A program made the translations under genes and the position numbers. The notes under the pieces are model-generated. The model had not been told where the DNA came from, made no database searches, and saw only the letters and a program-made list of their open reading frames with translations. A stretch of DNA of 64,000 nt, taken from NCBI RefSeq assembly GCF_000739715.2, contig NZ_BBJC02000001.1:309167-373166 (forward strand). Direction: 5' to 3'. Positions 28,732 through 39,448 of the stretch are shown here, piece after piece. Each line of letters opens with the position of its first letter. Position 1 is the stretch's first letter. The stretch comes from Falsirhodobacter sp. alg1 (GTDB taxonomy: Bacteria > Pseudomonadota > Alphaproteobacteria > Rhodobacterales > Rhodobacteraceae).

Positions 28732-29369
28732 AACGGGGCGGGGGCTGTGAATGTAATGCTGCGGCCTGTGTCGGGATGGCGCAGGCGCAGCAATTCCGCG
28801 TGCAGCATCAGGCGTGTATGCTCCGATGGTTCAGCATAGAGCGGATCCCCCAGAATGGGGTGGCCCATGGCCATCATGTGAACCCGCAACTGGTGGGTGC
28901 GGCCCGTGACGGGCATCAGGTTGACCCGCGTTTCCGTATCGCTTCGCCAGGTGACCTGCCAGTCCGTCTGGGACGGGCGGCCGGTTTCATGGTTCACATG
29001 TTGGCGGGGGCGGTTCGGCCAGTCCACGATCAGCGGAAGATCGACGGTCCCGCTTTCGCCCGCGACACTACCGTGCAGACGGGCAACATAAAGCTTCTTG
29101 GTCAGCCGCTTTTCGAACTGCTGGCTGAGGTTGACCTGTGTTTCCTTGTCACGGGCAAAGACCATCACGCCCGAGGTGTCCAGATCCAGCCGGTGTACCA
29201 AGAGGACATCCGGAAACATCACGGCAAGGCGGGCGATCAGGCAGTCTGCCTTATCCTCTCCCCGGCCGGGGACCGACAGCAATCCCGAAGGCTTGTCCAC
29301 CACAATGATCCGGGCATCTTCATGCAGGATGACCGGCGGATCAATCGGCGGAACATAGACAAAGGTCAC
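28728..29369 (-). CDS. rluA: Dual-specificity rRNA/tRNA pseudouridine synthase RluA
   Basis: 213 residues. The catalytic Asp lies in HRLDLDTSGV near residue 68, and VDLPLIVDWPNRPRQ, GRTHQLRVHMMAMGHPILGD (each here within 20 residues) are close to the enterobacterial RluA sequence in pattern. It isomerises uridine in 23S rRNA and some tRNAs. A GTG start overlaps the stop of the upstream msrC gene (GTGA at 29366-29369). Confidence 0.92.
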   Translation of the reverse strand: MTFVYVPPIDPPVILHEDARIIVVDKPSGLLSVPGRGEDKADCLIARLAVMFPDVLLVHRLDLDTSGVMVFARDKETQVNLSQQFEKRLTKKLYVARLHGSVAGESGTVDLPLIVDWPNRPRQHVNHETGRPSQTDWQVTWRSDTETRVNLMPVTGRTHQLRVHMMAMGHPILGDPLYAEPSEHTRLMLHAELLRLRHPDTGRSITFTAPAPF

Positions 29370-29818
29370 TCGGCATCCTTGAAAATGCGGGCCATGATGA
29401 TCTCCAGCGCATCGGCATCGGCCTGATCGAAGGCCGCTTCGGTATTGCTGTCCAGATCCAGTACGCCCAGCAGACGCCCCGCACCGTTCCAAACCGGCAT
29501 CACCAGTTCCGAACGGGTGGTGGAGGCGCAGGCGATATGCCCCTCGAACAGTTCCACATCGGGCACGATCTGGGTCTTGCCGGTACGGGCCGCAGCTCCG
29601 CAAACGCCACGGGTGAACGGAATGACCAGGCAGCCATGCCCACCCTGATAGGGGCCGATCTTCAACAGGTCCGGTGCCGTGACACGGTAGAACCCGGTCC
29701 AGTCGGACAGGGGGTGCGCGTGATGCAATTCACATGCGACCGTTGCCATCAGGGCGACGGCATCGGTTTCCCCGTGGCAGAGGGCATCCAGCGATTTTGA
29801 AAGGGCTTCGTAATCCAT
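29366..29818 (-). CDS. msrC: Free methionine-(R)-sulfoxide reductase (GAF domain)
   Basis: 150 residues, one GAF domain. The three catalytic or resolving Cys positions of the fRMsr family are all present (Cys63, Cys73 and Cys97), in HGCLVIP, GVCGAA and GHIACAS. The WTGFY and GPYQG motifs also fit. It reduces free methionine-R-sulfoxide with thioredoxin. Operon with rluA (4-base overlap) and six bases after hspQ. Confidence 0.93.
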   Translation of the reverse strand: MDYEALSKSLDALCHGETDAVALMATVACELHHAHPLSDWTGFYRVTAPDLLKIGPYQGGHGCLVIPFTRGVCGAAARTGKTQIVPDVELFEGHIACASTTRSELVMPVWNGAGRLLGVLDLDSNTEAAFDQADADALEIIMARIFKDAE

Positions 29819-29824
29819 GACCGC

Positions 29825-30154
29825 TCAATTCAGGTTGACGTGGAGGGGATAGACCCCGTCGGTGAAGTCGCCGAACAATTCGGCCAGATCGGGATGATCC
29901 ACGGGTTCGCCCGTATCATCCGGCACAAGGTTGCCCTCGGACACATAGGCCACGTAATAGCTCTGATCGTTTTCCGCCAGCAGGTGATAGAACGGCTGGT
30001 CCTTTTCGGGGCGGCTGTCTTCGGGGATCTGGTCATACCATTCCTCGGTGTTCGCGAAAATCGCGTCCACGTCAAAGACGACGCCCCGAAAGGGATGCCG
30101 GCGATGGCGCAGCACCTGACCCAGATGGTATTTGGCTTCAGACTTCACGATCAT
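29825..30154 (-). CDS. hspQ: Heat-shock protein HspQ (YccV-like)
   Basis: 109 residues. KYHLGQVLRHRRHPFRGVVFDVD near 7-29 and ENDQSYYVAYVSEGNLVPD in the middle are the HspQ signature; the family binds hemimethylated DNA in E. coli and acts as a Lon specificity enhancer. GAGGG lies seven bases before the ATG. A small hairpin (CCCGC-ATAAA-GCGGG, 30175-30189) sits just above the Shine-Dalgarno. It heads an hspQ-msrC-rluA run. Confidence 0.9.
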   Translation of the reverse strand: MIVKSEAKYHLGQVLRHRRHPFRGVVFDVDAIFANTEEWYDQIPEDSRPEKDQPFYHLLAENDQSYYVAYVSEGNLVPDDTGEPVDHPDLAELFGDFTDGVYPLHVNLN

Positions 30155-30325
30155 TCCGTACCCTCTCAACGCGCCCCGCATAAAGCGGGCGTGCCGCCGA
30201 GTCCACCGCGCCCTGCACAACTCTGGGCGCTCTGCCGCTTTGCCGCAGGCTTTATTGGGCTATGGGCATTTCCTCGGGGGGTGAAATTCCCTAGAATAGG
30301 AAAAAATATAACGGACGAGGGGCAA

Positions 30326-30907
30326 ATGAGCAGGTTTCTCCGTGCGTCGATTCTCTTGGTATTGCTGGCCTCCTGTGGCAGCACAAATTTTTCGGCGCCA
30401 GGCAATCTTGATAATGCATGTGCTATCATCAACGAACGTCCTGCCTATTGGCGTGCGATGAAAGCTGCGGAAAAACGCTGGGGCGTGCCTGTTCATGTGC
30501 AGTTGGCCACGATCCATCAGGAATCCCGCTTTGTCGGCAATGCCCGTACCCCGCACCAATTCGCTCTAGGCATCATTCCGATGGGGCGGCAAAGCTCTGC
30601 TTACGGGTATAGCCAGGCGCTTGATGCCACATGGGCAGAGTATCAGCAGGAAACCGGCAAAAGCCGGGCCAAACGCGACCGGATCGAGGACGCCACGGAT
30701 TTCATGGGGTGGTACATGCACAAGACCACGACATCGCTTGGCATCTCTCCCTATGATACGGCCAACCAGTATCTGGCCTATCACGAGGGACGGGGCGGTT
30801 TTGCGCGCAAAAGCTACACGGCCAAGCCATGGCTGATGTCGGTATCGGCAAAGGTTGCTGCGCGCGGTGAACAATATCGCACGCAGCTTGCATCCTGTGG
30901 CCGGTAA
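30326..30907 (+). CDS. Lipoprotein with lytic transglycosylase-like (SLT_4) domain
   Basis: 193 residues. Signal peptide with lipobox LASC near residues 14-17, so it is lipid-anchored. The catalytic-type Glu is in ATIHQESRFV near 59-68, followed by AYGYSQALDATWAEYQQETG and the C-terminal NQYLAYHEGRGGF, as in SLT-domain peptidoglycan hydrolases. GAGGGG stands before the ATG. It probably trims peptidoglycan. It is divergent from hspQ and convergent with lolA. Confidence 0.8.
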   Translation: MSRFLRASILLVLLASCGSTNFSAPGNLDNACAIINERPAYWRAMKAAEKRWGVPVHVQLATIHQESRFVGNARTPHQFALGIIPMGRQSSAYGYSQALDATWAEYQQETGKSRAKRDRIEDATDFMGWYMHKTTTSLGISPYDTANQYLAYHEGRGGFARKSYTAKPWLMSVSAKVAARGEQYRTQLASCGR

Positions 30908-30930
30908 TCAGCGCCCGCGGCGCTGATTTT
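30906..30930 (+). terminator. Terminator hairpin between the SLT lipoprotein and lolA
   Basis: AATCAGCGCC pairs with GGCGCTGATT across a CGC loop and is followed by TT. The short T-run makes it weak. It overlaps the lolA stop codon. Confidence 0.5.
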
Positions 30931-31513
30931 CCAACGAGATGGAAAAGAGCGAGGCGGGAAGGTTTCCGCCTTTTTCCAGCTCTCCCAAGATGACGGTGGT
31001 TTTCGCGCCTGCGTTATCCGTGACGACCCATTGCCGCAGCTCGGTCGGGTTGGCCGTGAACACCATGTCGATCGTGCCGTAATCGGGGTGCGCCGGATCC
31101 TGTGCGATGACCCGTGTGGTATTATCCACCTCGGTATGGCCGACAACCATTCTGGCCCGGCTCAGATCCACATTCGCTGCAAGGATTATGCTGAGCGGGG
31201 TCCGCGCAAGCGGGTATTGTTCCGCTGCCTGATTGGATTTCGCATCGAATACGGCAACCTGGCTGCCACCGGCCATGACAACGGAATTGTCGGGCTGGGC
31301 ATATTCGAAGCGGACGCGCCCCGGGCGATGCATCATCATCTTGCCCGTTGAAACCGAACCATCCGGGTTCACTTGCGTGAAATCGGATTGCGCGGTCGTC
31401 AGCGAATTCAGATAGCGCGAAATTTCCGAAAGCGGAATCTTCTCGGCGGCCGCTGGCAGCGCAAGAAGGGCGAAGGCGGTGGCCGAAGCCACGAGGGTGC
31501 GAAGCGGTGTCAT
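30908..31513 (-). CDS. lolA: Outer-membrane lipoprotein carrier protein LolA
   Basis: 201 residues. Sec signal peptide, cleaved near AAAEK, then SRYLNSLTTAQSDFTQ and GKMMMHRPGRVRFEY, the family hallmarks. It carries lipoproteins across the periplasm from LolCDE to LolB or the outer membrane. It follows ftsK by 49 bases in the same direction, a common arrangement in Rhodobacterales. A longer upstream frame that runs into ftsK is not used. Confidence 0.9.
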   Translation of the reverse strand: MTPLRTLVASATAFALLALPAAAEKIPLSEISRYLNSLTTAQSDFTQVNPDGSVSTGKMMMHRPGRVRFEYAQPDNSVVMAGGSQVAVFDAKSNQAAEQYPLARTPLSIILAANVDLSRARMVVGHTEVDNTTRVIAQDPAHPDYGTIDMVFTANPTELRQWVVTDNAGAKTTVILGELEKGGNLPASLFSISLENQRRGR

Positions 31514-31562
31514 ACCCCGATATCTAGGGCAGGGGAGGGGGCCAATCCAGCCCCCCCGTTCA

Positions 31563-34500
31563 TCACTGTTCCGGCAAAAGAATGTCACGTTTTCCCACGT
31601 GATTGGCAGGTGTGACGACGCCCTGATCTTCCATCTGCTCTACCAGCTTGGCGGCCTTGTTGTAGCCGACGCCCAATTTGCGCTGGATGTACGACGTGGA
31701 GCATTTGCGATCCCGTGCCACGATGGCGACGGCCTGATCATACAGCGAATCCTCGTCACCGGTGCTGCCGAGGCCCAGAACGGCATCGATATCCGAAGCA
31801 GCCTCATCATCCGGCCCTTCGACCACGCCCGACATGTAGGTGGGCGGACCAAAGGATTTCAGGTGGTTGACGATTTCCTCGACCTCTTCGTCCGAAACGA
31901 AGGGGCCGTGGACGCGGGTGATCTTGGAGCCGCCGGCCATGTACAGCATGTCGCCCATACCCAGAAGCTGTTCGGCACCCTGTTCGCCCAGAATTGTGCG
32001 GCTATCGATCTTGGAGGTTACCGAGAAGCTGATCCGTGTGGGGAAGTTCGCCTTGATGGTGCCGGTGATGACATCCACCGAAGGGCGCTGCGTAGCCATG
32101 ATCAGGTGGATGCCCGATGCCCGTGCCATCTGTGCCAGACGCTGGATGCAGGCCTCGATCTCCTTGCCGGCCACCATCATCAGATCCGCCATCTCGTCGA
32201 CGATGACGACGATATAGGGAATGGTGACGGGCTGGAACTCCTCGGTCTCGAACACGGGTTCGCCCGTATCGTCATCGAAACCGGTCTGGATCGTGCGCTT
32301 GAACATCTCGTTCTTGTCCAGCGCCTCGCGGACCCGACCGTTGTAGCCGTCGATATTGCGGACGCCCATCTTGGACATCTTGCGATAGCGCTCCTCCATC
32401 TCGCCCACGACCCATTTCAGCGCGACAACCGCCTTTTTCGGGTCGGTCACCACCGGAGAGAGCAGATGGGGAATGCCGTCATAGACCGACAGTTCCAGCA
32501 TCTTGGGGTCGATCATGATCAACCGGCATTCATCCGGTGTCAGGCGATACAGCAGCGACAGGATCATCGTGTTGATCGCGACCGATTTCCCGGAACCCGT
32601 TGTCCCCGCGATCAGCAGGTGGGGCATCTTTGCAAGGTTGGCCACGACAGGATCGCCGCCGATGTCCTTGCCCAAGGCCAACGGCAGGCGATGGTTGCCA
32701 TCGTCGAAATCACGCGAGGCCAGTATCTCGCGCAGGATGACCTTTTCGCGGATGGCGTTCGGCAGCTCGATCCCGATTACTGTCCGGCCCGGTACGGTTG
32801 AAACACGCGCCGACAGGGCGGACATCGAACGCGCGATATCATCCGCAAGGCCGATCACGCGGCTGGCCTTCAGACCCGGCGCGGGTTCCAGTTCGTACAT
32901 GGTGACAACGGGGCCGGGGCGGACGCTGACGATCTCCCCTTTGACGCCGTAGTCGTCCAGAACCGATTCAAGCATCCGCGCATTTTCTTCCAGCACCTCG
33001 ACCGACAGCGGGCTGCGCTGGATCGTGTCGGGATTGGCCAGAAGAGAAAGCGGCGGAAGTTCGTAGGCGACGGCCTTTTCCTCGACGCGCACGCCCTGCG
33101 GGGCGGGCCGTGATGGGGCAGCAGGCTTGTTTGCAGCTACCTTCGGGGCAGGGGAGGGGGGGCTGACGCGGGCGGGGGCCGGGTCGAACTGTTCTTCGGG
33201 CCAGTTATCGTCGGCCTGATTCTGTCCTTCATCGATCTGCTCGGCCCAGTATTCATCCTCGGCGGCATAGGTTTGCAGATCGTCATCCCACTCATCCTCG
33301 GCAATGCGTTCGGCGGCGGTCGTGGCCGGCTCGTCCTGTGCTGCCCCCAAACGGGGGATCATTGCCGCGCGGCCCATCACCGGCGGTTCGGGCGGCAGAT
33401 CGACAGGGCCACGGCGCGTGTTTGCCACCAGCGGGGCGGGGCCGCGTGCGCGGCCTGCCACCGGGGGCTCCCGGCGTTGAACAGCCGCTGTCACCGGAGA
33501 AACGGCGCTGGTCGATTGCCGCGCCCTCGTGCGGATCACATCCGAAATCCGGGCCTTGATCCGGTCTTCGGTGGGGGCATCCTCAAAATCTTCTTCGGGC
33601 TGGGGATCGGGTTCGACCACACGGCGCATCATCTGCGCCCCGCGTGCGAACAGGCCAAGCGGAGGGGTGTCCTCGGCGGGGCGCGGATCGGCACGCAATG
33701 CCCGTGGCTGGGTCGCCTTCAACGCATCCGGACGGCCCCATGCGGCATCGTGGCGCGCAGCTGCCGCCCGTGCGGCATCCCCCACCGAAATGCGGGTGCG
33801 CGGCTCGGGCAAGGAAACCTCAGGCTCGGCACGGGGGGCGATCCGGGCGGTTAGGCTGCGCATGGCACCGCCCAGGGCGGCAAAGCGCGATGGTGCCGGG
33901 CCGGAGGTTTCATCCTCTTCCAGCACCTCGTCGTCCCACTGCTCCTGTCGTTGCAAGGCGCGTTCCTTGCGGCGTTCCTGCATGGAGGATGCAACCTGCG
34001 CCGCCCCCGATGCCGAACGCCCCAGCAGGGACAGCACGGTCGTATAGGCAAGGATCAGCCCCACAAGCAGGAAGCGGGCAATGGCGCGGACCTCTGCCAT
34101 GGCAAAACCGGTCACGAACAGGAAAACGGCCATCAGGGCAAAGCCCATCACGATCGACATCAGCTTCAGACCGACAGCGGCGGGAAGCGGCAGAATGCCC
34201 AGCAGGGCCGCCAGTACGGTATCGCCGAACAGCCCCCCGAGGCCGAAGGTTTCCTGCCAGCTGGCATCGGGGGCATGGGTTGCCGCAAAGACCGAGGCAA
34301 CGGCCACGCAAAGCACGGCAAACACCGTGCGGCCAATCGCCCGTTCGGCCCCGCGGTGCAGGACGAACCGCCCGCCCCAGACTGCCAGTACCGCCGGAAT
34401 GGCCCAGGCACCCTTGCCCACCACCACGATCAGGGTAGAGGCGATGGCGGCCCCGAAGGATCCCAGGGTGTTCTGGATCGGCTGATCGCTTTCGACCATC

Positions 34501-34661
34501 CATCCCTTGTCATGCGGGGAATAGCTTCCCAGCATCAGCACGAACAGAAAGGCCAGAAAAACCAGCCCTACGCCCAAAAGCTCGCGGCCCCGCTTTTCCA
34601 GCATCGCCTGCGTTGTTTCGTCCAGAAGCGGGTCACGCTGTCTTGCGTTATAGGACGCCAT
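31563..34661 (-). CDS. ftsK: DNA translocase FtsK
   Basis: 1032 residues. Four to five transmembrane helices in the first ~190 residues, a Pro/Ala/Arg/Glu-rich linker to about 540, then the RecA-like motor with Walker A GTTGSGKS near 680 and Walker [13 protein letters not shown] near 810. The C-terminal 65 residues form the winged-helix gamma domain ([21 protein letters not shown], here cut) that reads KOPS sites and activates XerCD. It pumps chromosome ends at the septum. The ATG after AAGGGA is chosen over a TTG two codons up. Confidence 0.97.
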   Translation of the reverse strand: MASYNARQRDPLLDETTQAMLEKRGRELLGVGLVFLAFLFVLMLGSYSPHDKGWMVESDQPIQNTLGSFGAAIASTLIVVVGKGAWAIPAVLAVWGGRFVLHRGAERAIGRTVFAVLCVAVASVFAATHAPDASWQETFGLGGLFGDTVLAALLGILPLPAAVGLKLMSIVMGFALMAVFLFVTGFAMAEVRAIARFLLVGLILAYTTVLSLLGRSASGAAQVASSMQERRKERALQRQEQWDDEVLEEDETSGPAPSRFAALGGAMRSLTARIAPRAEPEVSLPEPRTRISVGDAARAAAARHDAAWGRPDALKATQPRALRADPRPAEDTPPLGLFARGAQMMRRVVEPDPQPEEDFEDAPTEDRIKARISDVIRTRARQSTSAVSPVTAAVQRREPPVAGRARGPAPLVANTRRGPVDLPPEPPVMGRAAMIPRLGAAQDEPATTAAERIAEDEWDDDLQTYAAEDEYWAEQIDEGQNQADDNWPEEQFDPAPARVSPPSPAPKVAANKPAAPSRPAPQGVRVEEKAVAYELPPLSLLANPDTIQRSPLSVEVLEENARMLESVLDDYGVKGEIVSVRPGPVVTMYELEPAPGLKASRVIGLADDIARSMSALSARVSTVPGRTVIGIELPNAIREKVILREILASRDFDDGNHRLPLALGKDIGGDPVVANLAKMPHLLIAGTTGSGKSVAINTMILSLLYRLTPDECRLIMIDPKMLELSVYDGIPHLLSPVVTDPKKAVVALKWVVGEMEERYRKMSKMGVRNIDGYNGRVREALDKNEMFKRTIQTGFDDDTGEPVFETEEFQPVTIPYIVVIVDEMADLMMVAGKEIEACIQRLAQMARASGIHLIMATQRPSVDVITGTIKANFPTRISFSVTSKIDSRTILGEQGAEQLLGMGDMLYMAGGSKITRVHGPFVSDEEVEEIVNHLKSFGPPTYMSGVVEGPDDEAASDIDAVLGLGSTGDEDSLYDQAVAIVARDRKCSTSYIQRKLGVGYNKAAKLVEQMEDQGVVTPANHVGKRDILLPEQ

Positions 34662-34663
34662 TC

Positions 34664-35848
34664 TCAATCCCTTCCGTAAAGACAGCTGTGCAGGGTGGTC
34701 AGGCCCCGCTCGGTATCATCATGATCGGCCACCAGTGCCACGCGAATGAAGCCCGCGCCGGGATTGATGCCATCGACCTCCCGCGCCAGATAGGCACCGG
34801 GCAAAACGCGCAGCCCGGTTTCGGTCCAGAGTTTCAGCGTTGCCGCTTCCCCGTCGGGGACAGGCAGCCACAGAAAGAAACCACCCTCGGGGCAGCGGTA
34901 TCCCGCGACGTCGGCAAAGATGCGATCGGCCAGATCGAATTTCGCCTGATACAGCGCGCGGGATGCCTCGACGTGGGCCTCATCGTTCCATGCGGCAACG
35001 GAAACGGCCTGAATGGGCAGCGGCAGGGGGGCGCCTGCAAAGGCGCGCAGCTTGCGGATCTGGCGGATACCTTCCGGGCCGCCGGCCACAAACCCCGACC
35101 GAAGCCCCGGCAGGTTGGAACGTTTGGAAAGGGAGTGGAACACGAACACCCGCTCGGGGTCGGTGCCTGTGCTGTTCGCGACATCCAATGCGCCGGGAGG
35201 GGGCGTGTCGCGCCAGATCTCGGAATAGCACTCGTCCGAGAAGATCCGGAAATCATGTTTCTCGGCCAAGGCCATCAGGCGGGCCAGATACTCACGCGAG
35301 GCGATGGCCCCCTGCGGATTTCCGGGCGAGCAGATGTAGGCAATCGTCACACGGTCCAGCACTTCGGGCGGCAGTGCCTCATAATCAGGCAGAAATCCGG
35401 TTTCGGCAGTTGCAGGCACATAGACAGGCTCGGCCCCGAGGGCGAGGGCGGCCATCGCATAGACCTGATAGAAGGGATTCGGCATCAGGATCACCGGACG
35501 CGCCCCGTTCCGGGTTTCGGGCGACAGGGCAAGGGCGGCATTGAACAGCCCTTCCCGTGTGCCGTTCAACGTCATGATTCGGTTCGGCCCCACGGCAACG
35601 TTGTAACGACGCCCGATCCAACCGGATATGGCCTCCAGCAGTTCGGGGGTGCCATCATTTGCGGGGTATTTCCCGAAACCACCCAGATTTTGTGCGATGA
35701 CCTGGCCCACGAAAGAGGGCATCGGGTGCTTCGGCTCTCCGATGGACATATGCATGACCTCACCGCCCGCCGGATGATCTGCCAGCAGGGCGCGAAGACG
35801 TGGGAACGCGTATTCGGGTAGGTCCGAAAACCTTTCGGGAAATTGCAT
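34664..35848 (-). CDS. Class I/II PLP-dependent aminotransferase (DapC-like)
   Basis: 394 residues. PLP lysine in [15 protein letters not shown] near 232-246, and SPGNPQGA and DECYSEIW earlier. The overall pattern fits the proteins annotated in Rhodobacterales as succinyldiaminopimelate transaminase, which would place it in lysine and peptidoglycan precursor synthesis, but other substrates are possible. The stop lies two bases above the ftsK start. Bases 35849-35951 upstream hold a promoter region only. Confidence 0.86.
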   Translation of the reverse strand: MQFPERFSDLPEYAFPRLRALLADHPAGGEVMHMSIGEPKHPMPSFVGQVIAQNLGGFGKYPANDGTPELLEAISGWIGRRYNVAVGPNRIMTLNGTREGLFNAALALSPETRNGARPVILMPNPFYQVYAMAALALGAEPVYVPATAETGFLPDYEALPPEVLDRVTIAYICSPGNPQGAIASREYLARLMALAEKHDFRIFSDECYSEIWRDTPPPGALDVANSTGTDPERVFVFHSLSKRSNLPGLRSGFVAGGPEGIRQIRKLRAFAGAPLPLPIQAVSVAAWNDEAHVEASRALYQAKFDLADRIFADVAGYRCPEGGFFLWLPVPDGEAATLKLWTETGLRVLPGAYLAREVDGINPGAGFIRVALVADHDDTERGLTTLHSCLYGRD

Positions 35849-35951
35849 CGACTGCCTCGTGTTCGGGGTCTATTGCCCCTTTTTTGGACAGGATAACGGC
35901 TTCGGCGCTGCGGGTCCAGAAATTACCCTGTAATCGGCGAACCTTGTTCGA

Positions 35952-37280
35952 TCATGCGCGGACAAGATCCTCCATCGCGGTACCGATGCGCAGCAGGCGC
36001 TCTTCCTGCATCGGGGCGCACATCAGGCTGAAACCGCAGGACGGGACGGATGTCGGAAGTGTCAGGGCACATCCCCCCAGCATATTCCCGATGCGGGTAT
36101 TCCGCAGGGCCAGCAGGTTTTCGGTCACATAATACTCATCATCCTGCATCAGCCGGTCCGCATTCGGTGGCAGTATGGGAGAGGTAGGCAGGACAACCGC
36201 ATCAAATCCGGCGATCCGCTGCTGCCATTCGGCACGGATATCGGCCAATCTGCGGGTGTGGGCGATGTAATCCGCAGCCGTCACGTCACGCCCCGCCTCG
36301 AAACGTTCACGGATACGGGAGAACATGCGGTCGGGATGGGCGGTAATCAGGTCACGCCAGATCGCATAGCCCTCGGCGGTAAACAGGGGGCCGGAAAAGG
36401 CCAGAGCCTCCCGCAACGGATCAAATTCCAGCGCGGTGATCTGGGCCCCTGCCGCACCCAGTTTGATAATGGCACGTTCAAAGGATTTGGCAGGTTCGGG
36501 CCGCAGATCCTCGGTGCCGACGGTATCCAAGACCGCAATGCGCAGACCGGCAATGCCGACATCGGCCAGATCGGTGGGTCGGGTTCCCTCCATTGCGGCC
36601 AGCAGCATCGCGCAATCCTCGACCGAGCGGGCAAGCGGCCCGATCGTATCCAGCGTCTCGCACAGGGGGACGACGCCCTTTCCGCTAAGACGGCCATGAG
36701 TGGTCTTCAGGCCGACCAGATCGTTCCATCCTGCCGGGTTCCGTACAGACCCGCCGGTATCCGTGCCGATTGCCGCAGGGGCCAGGCCATAAGCCACCGA
36801 GGCCGCCGCCCCCGAGGATGACCCCCCGGCCACAGCATCGGGATCATGCACATTCGGCGGGGTTGCGGTGACGGGGTTCAGGCCAAGGCCGGAAAAGGCC
36901 AGCTCGCTCATATGAGTTTTGCCAAGGCACACCAGCCCGCCCATCGTGGCAGTGGCCAGAACGGCGGCATCGGTATCGGGTGTGCGCCCTTTCAGCAGGG
37001 CGCTTCCTGCCTCGGTGGCGGTGCCTGCCGTGTCGAACAGATCCTTCCAGCTGATCGGAACCCCGTCCAGCGGGCCGTGCCGGCGGCTGTCCTTGGCGCG
37101 AGTGGCGGCTGCCAGTGCCTCGTCCCGGGCGCGTTCGGGAGTCATGCGGGCATAGATGCGATCCGCGTATTCATGGGCTTGGGCGGCCTCCAGAAACGCT
37201 TCGGTCAGTTCGACCGCATTGATCTTGCCGCTTTGGATGCCACGACCAAGATCCGTGGCCGTTTGGGTGCGCCAATCCAT
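35952..37280 (-). CDS. Amidase (amidase-signature family)
   Basis: 442 residues. The Ser-cisSer-Lys triad is visible: Lys in ISWKDLFDTAGT near 75, the GGSSSG motif near 155 and the second Ser in TDTGGSVRNPA near 180. It hydrolyses amides; GatA is one relative, but no gatB or gatC is beside it. GGAG eight bases before the ATG sets the start; the longer open frame continues into the divergent UbiH-family gene and is rejected. Confidence 0.88.
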   Translation of the reverse strand: MDWRTQTATDLGRGIQSGKINAVELTEAFLEAAQAHEYADRIYARMTPERARDEALAAATRAKDSRRHGPLDGVPISWKDLFDTAGTATEAGSALLKGRTPDTDAAVLATATMGGLVCLGKTHMSELAFSGLGLNPVTATPPNVHDPDAVAGGSSSGAAASVAYGLAPAAIGTDTGGSVRNPAGWNDLVGLKTTHGRLSGKGVVPLCETLDTIGPLARSVEDCAMLLAAMEGTRPTDLADVGIAGLRIAVLDTVGTEDLRPEPAKSFERAIIKLGAAGAQITALEFDPLREALAFSGPLFTAEGYAIWRDLITAHPDRMFSRIRERFEAGRDVTAADYIAHTRRLADIRAEWQQRIAGFDAVVLPTSPILPPNADRLMQDDEYYVTENLLALRNTRIGNMLGGCALTLPTSVPSCGFSLMCAPMQEERLLRIGTAMEDLVRA

Positions 37281-37375
37281 ATGCAGTCTCCAACTTTCCG
37301 TCAAAACACGCTTCACTTCGGGGCAGGCTAGCATAGATGATGGACATTCCCATACCCCAACCCGAAGATCCCGCC

Positions 37376-38581
37376 ATGAAACAAATGACCGATATCGTGA
37401 TCGTAGGGGGTGGCCTGAACGGGCCGTCGCTGGCGCTGGGGCTGGCGCAGGCCGGATTCGATGTAATGCTGGTGGATGCACGCCCCGCACCGGCGCGGGC
37501 GGAACGCGGGTTCGACGGGCGGGCCTATTCGCTGGCGATCGCCTCGCGGCGGTTGTTGCAGGCGATAGGGGTATGGCGCCATGTGGCAGAGCGGGCGGAA
37601 CCGATCCTACGCATACGGGCAGGCGATGGCCGCGTGGGGCATGGCGCTTCACCCTTCGTGCTGGGGTTCGATCATGCCGAGATCGAAGAGGGGCCGATGG
37701 GGTTCATGCTGGAGGACCGGTTCCTCTATGCCGCCCTGCGATCCGAAATGGCCAATGAGCCGCGGATCGATCTGCGCAGCGGCGAAACCGTGACGGATCA
37801 GGGAACGGGCTGGGTCCGGCTCGGGTCGGGAGAGCGGGTCACGGCGCGGTTGGTCGTGGGCTGCGACGGGCGTAGCAGCGAAACCGCGCGGCTGGCCGGT
37901 ATCCGGCGGAACGAATGGGATTACAGACAGACGGCTCTTGTAACGGCCGTGCATCATGAACGTCCGCATGGGGGGACGGCGCATCAGGTCTTCATGCCCT
38001 CGGGGCCGATGGCGATCCTGCCGCTGCTGGGGGGGCATATGTCCTCGATCGTCTGGAGCGAGGAGCGGAATGCGGCGACAGCCATCTCTGCATTGGACAA
38101 CGACGGGTTTCTGGCCGCGCTGCGCCCGAGGTTCGGGGATTTTCTGGGCGAGATCGCCTTGGCAGGGGACAGGTTCACCTATCCGCTGTCCCTTAGTCTG
38201 GCAGAGCGGTTTGTGGCGCCGCGCGTGGCCCTGGTGGGCGATTCCGCGCATGGCGTACACCCGCTGGCAGGTCAGGGGCTGAACCTTGGCCTGCGCGATG
38301 TGGGGGCCTTGGTCGATGTTCTGGTCGATGCATCCCGCCGGGGTGAGGATATCGGCGCTCTGGATGTCTTGCAGCGGTATCAGGATTGGCGCCGGGGTGA
38401 GGTCACGACAATGGCGCTTGGCATGGATGCAATGAACCGGCTGTTTTCGAACGACAATCCGGTTCTGCGTTTGGGGCGTGACCTAGGGCTGGGGGCGGTC
38501 AATGCCCTGCCCGGATTGCGTCGCCGCCTGATCCGCCAGGCGGCAGGGCTGTCGGGCAGGATGCCGACACTGCTGCGCTGA
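37376..38581 (+). CDS. UbiH/UbiF/VisC-family FAD-dependent monooxygenase
   Basis: 401 residues. FAD GxGxxG-type motif VGGGLNGPSLALG near 8-20, DG motif GCDGRSS near 162, and the GD motif VALVGDSAHGVHPLAGQG near 284-300, together defining the flavoprotein hydroxylases. Probably acts in ubiquinone ring hydroxylation. The start may also be the ATG three codons further on. It is divergent from the amidase. Confidence 0.88.
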   Translation: MKQMTDIVIVGGGLNGPSLALGLAQAGFDVMLVDARPAPARAERGFDGRAYSLAIASRRLLQAIGVWRHVAERAEPILRIRAGDGRVGHGASPFVLGFDHAEIEEGPMGFMLEDRFLYAALRSEMANEPRIDLRSGETVTDQGTGWVRLGSGERVTARLVVGCDGRSSETARLAGIRRNEWDYRQTALVTAVHHERPHGGTAHQVFMPSGPMAILPLLGGHMSSIVWSEERNAATAISALDNDGFLAALRPRFGDFLGEIALAGDRFTYPLSLSLAERFVAPRVALVGDSAHGVHPLAGQGLNLGLRDVGALVDVLVDASRRGEDIGALDVLQRYQDWRRGEVTTMALGMDAMNRLFSNDNPVLRLGRDLGLGAVNALPGLRRRLIRQAAGLSGRMPTLLR

Positions 38582-38588
38582 AGCGGCG

Positions 38589-38768
38589 TCAGTCCAGTTC
38601 GCGTGCCTCAGCCACCAGCATCACGGGAATACCATCCCGGATCGGAAAGGCGAGGTTGGCCGATTTCGACACCAGCTCTTGCCGTTCGGGATCATAGGTC
38701 AGAAGCGATTTGGTGACGGGGCAGACCAGCGCCTCCAGCATCCGGCGATCGAGTACGGTTCCGCTCAT
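38589..38768 (-). CDS. Trm112/YcaR-like small protein (UPF0434)
   Basis: 59 residues: starts [20 protein letters not shown] and ends [16 protein letters not shown]. This is the Trm112/YcaR family, small proteins that partner methyltransferases or other enzymes. Only one Cys of the usual zinc set remains. The ATG overlaps the stop of the Lon-domain gene (ATGA at 38765-38768), which fixes the start. It was too short to appear in a long-frame scan. Exact function unknown. Confidence 0.85.
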   Translation of the reverse strand: MSGTVLDRRMLEALVCPVTKSLLTYDPERQELVSKSANLAFPIRDGIPVMLVAEARELD

Positions 38769-39409
38769 TGCATCATATCTCCGTCAAGGCCGCCGCGCAG
38801 GGCGAATTGGATCAGGGTCACCAGTGTTTCGCGTCTGGTTACCAGCGAAGGGGCCTCCAGCAAAGCCTGTTTGTCCTCGGGCGGGAAAGGGCAAAGCATC
38901 GAGAGAGAGTTGATCAGCAACTCCTCTTCAGCATCCTTCAGGCTGCTCCAGTCGGTCGATAGCTCCAGAGCCTCAAAATACCGGGTCAGCGAGGCCATGA
39001 AGGCCTCTCGGTCAAAACCGGTATCCTCTTCGGGACCCTGCAGATCACGCCCGAAGCTGGACCAATCCACATAAGCCCGCAAATAGGGGGCATCATCGCC
39101 TGCATCACGCCGCATGCGGAATCGGGAAATTCCGGTCAGGGTGATCATGTAGCGACCATCCTCGGTTTCGGAAAATCCGGTCAGACGGCCCGCGCAGCCG
39201 ATCGCATGCAGCTTCAGATCCTCCGATCCCGGAATCTCCCGGGGCTGGATCATGCCCAACAGACGGTCCGGGGTGGCCATGACATCTTCCAGCATCTGCA
39301 GATAACGCGGCTCGAAGATATGCAGGGGCATCTTTGCCCTTGGCAACAGCAAGGCGCCGGGCAAAGGGAAAAGCGGAATCGTTTCGGGAAGGTTGGCGGC
39401 TTTGATCAT
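38765..39409 (-). CDS. LON peptidase N-terminal (substrate-binding) domain protein
   Basis: 214 residues, all resembling the N-terminal domain of Lon: [26 protein letters not shown] in the first 45 residues (shown here as family pattern, quoted in part), GCAGRLTGF and GISRFRM later. There is no ATPase or protease domain. Such stand-alone proteins may be adaptors; function unproven. It lies between a Trm112-like gene and the thioredoxin/TPR gene, all reading the same way. Confidence 0.88.
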   Translation of the reverse strand: MIKAANLPETIPLFPLPGALLLPRAKMPLHIFEPRYLQMLEDVMATPDRLLGMIQPREIPGSEDLKLHAIGCAGRLTGFSETEDGRYMITLTGISRFRMRRDAGDDAPYLRAYVDWSSFGRDLQGPEEDTGFDREAFMASLTRYFEALELSTDWSSLKDAEEELLINSLSMLCPFPPEDKQALLEAPSLVTRRETLVTLIQFALRGGLDGDMMQ

Positions 39410-39448
39410 ACCGCCAAACCTAGTCCGTTCCCGGTGCGGGGAAACCCG

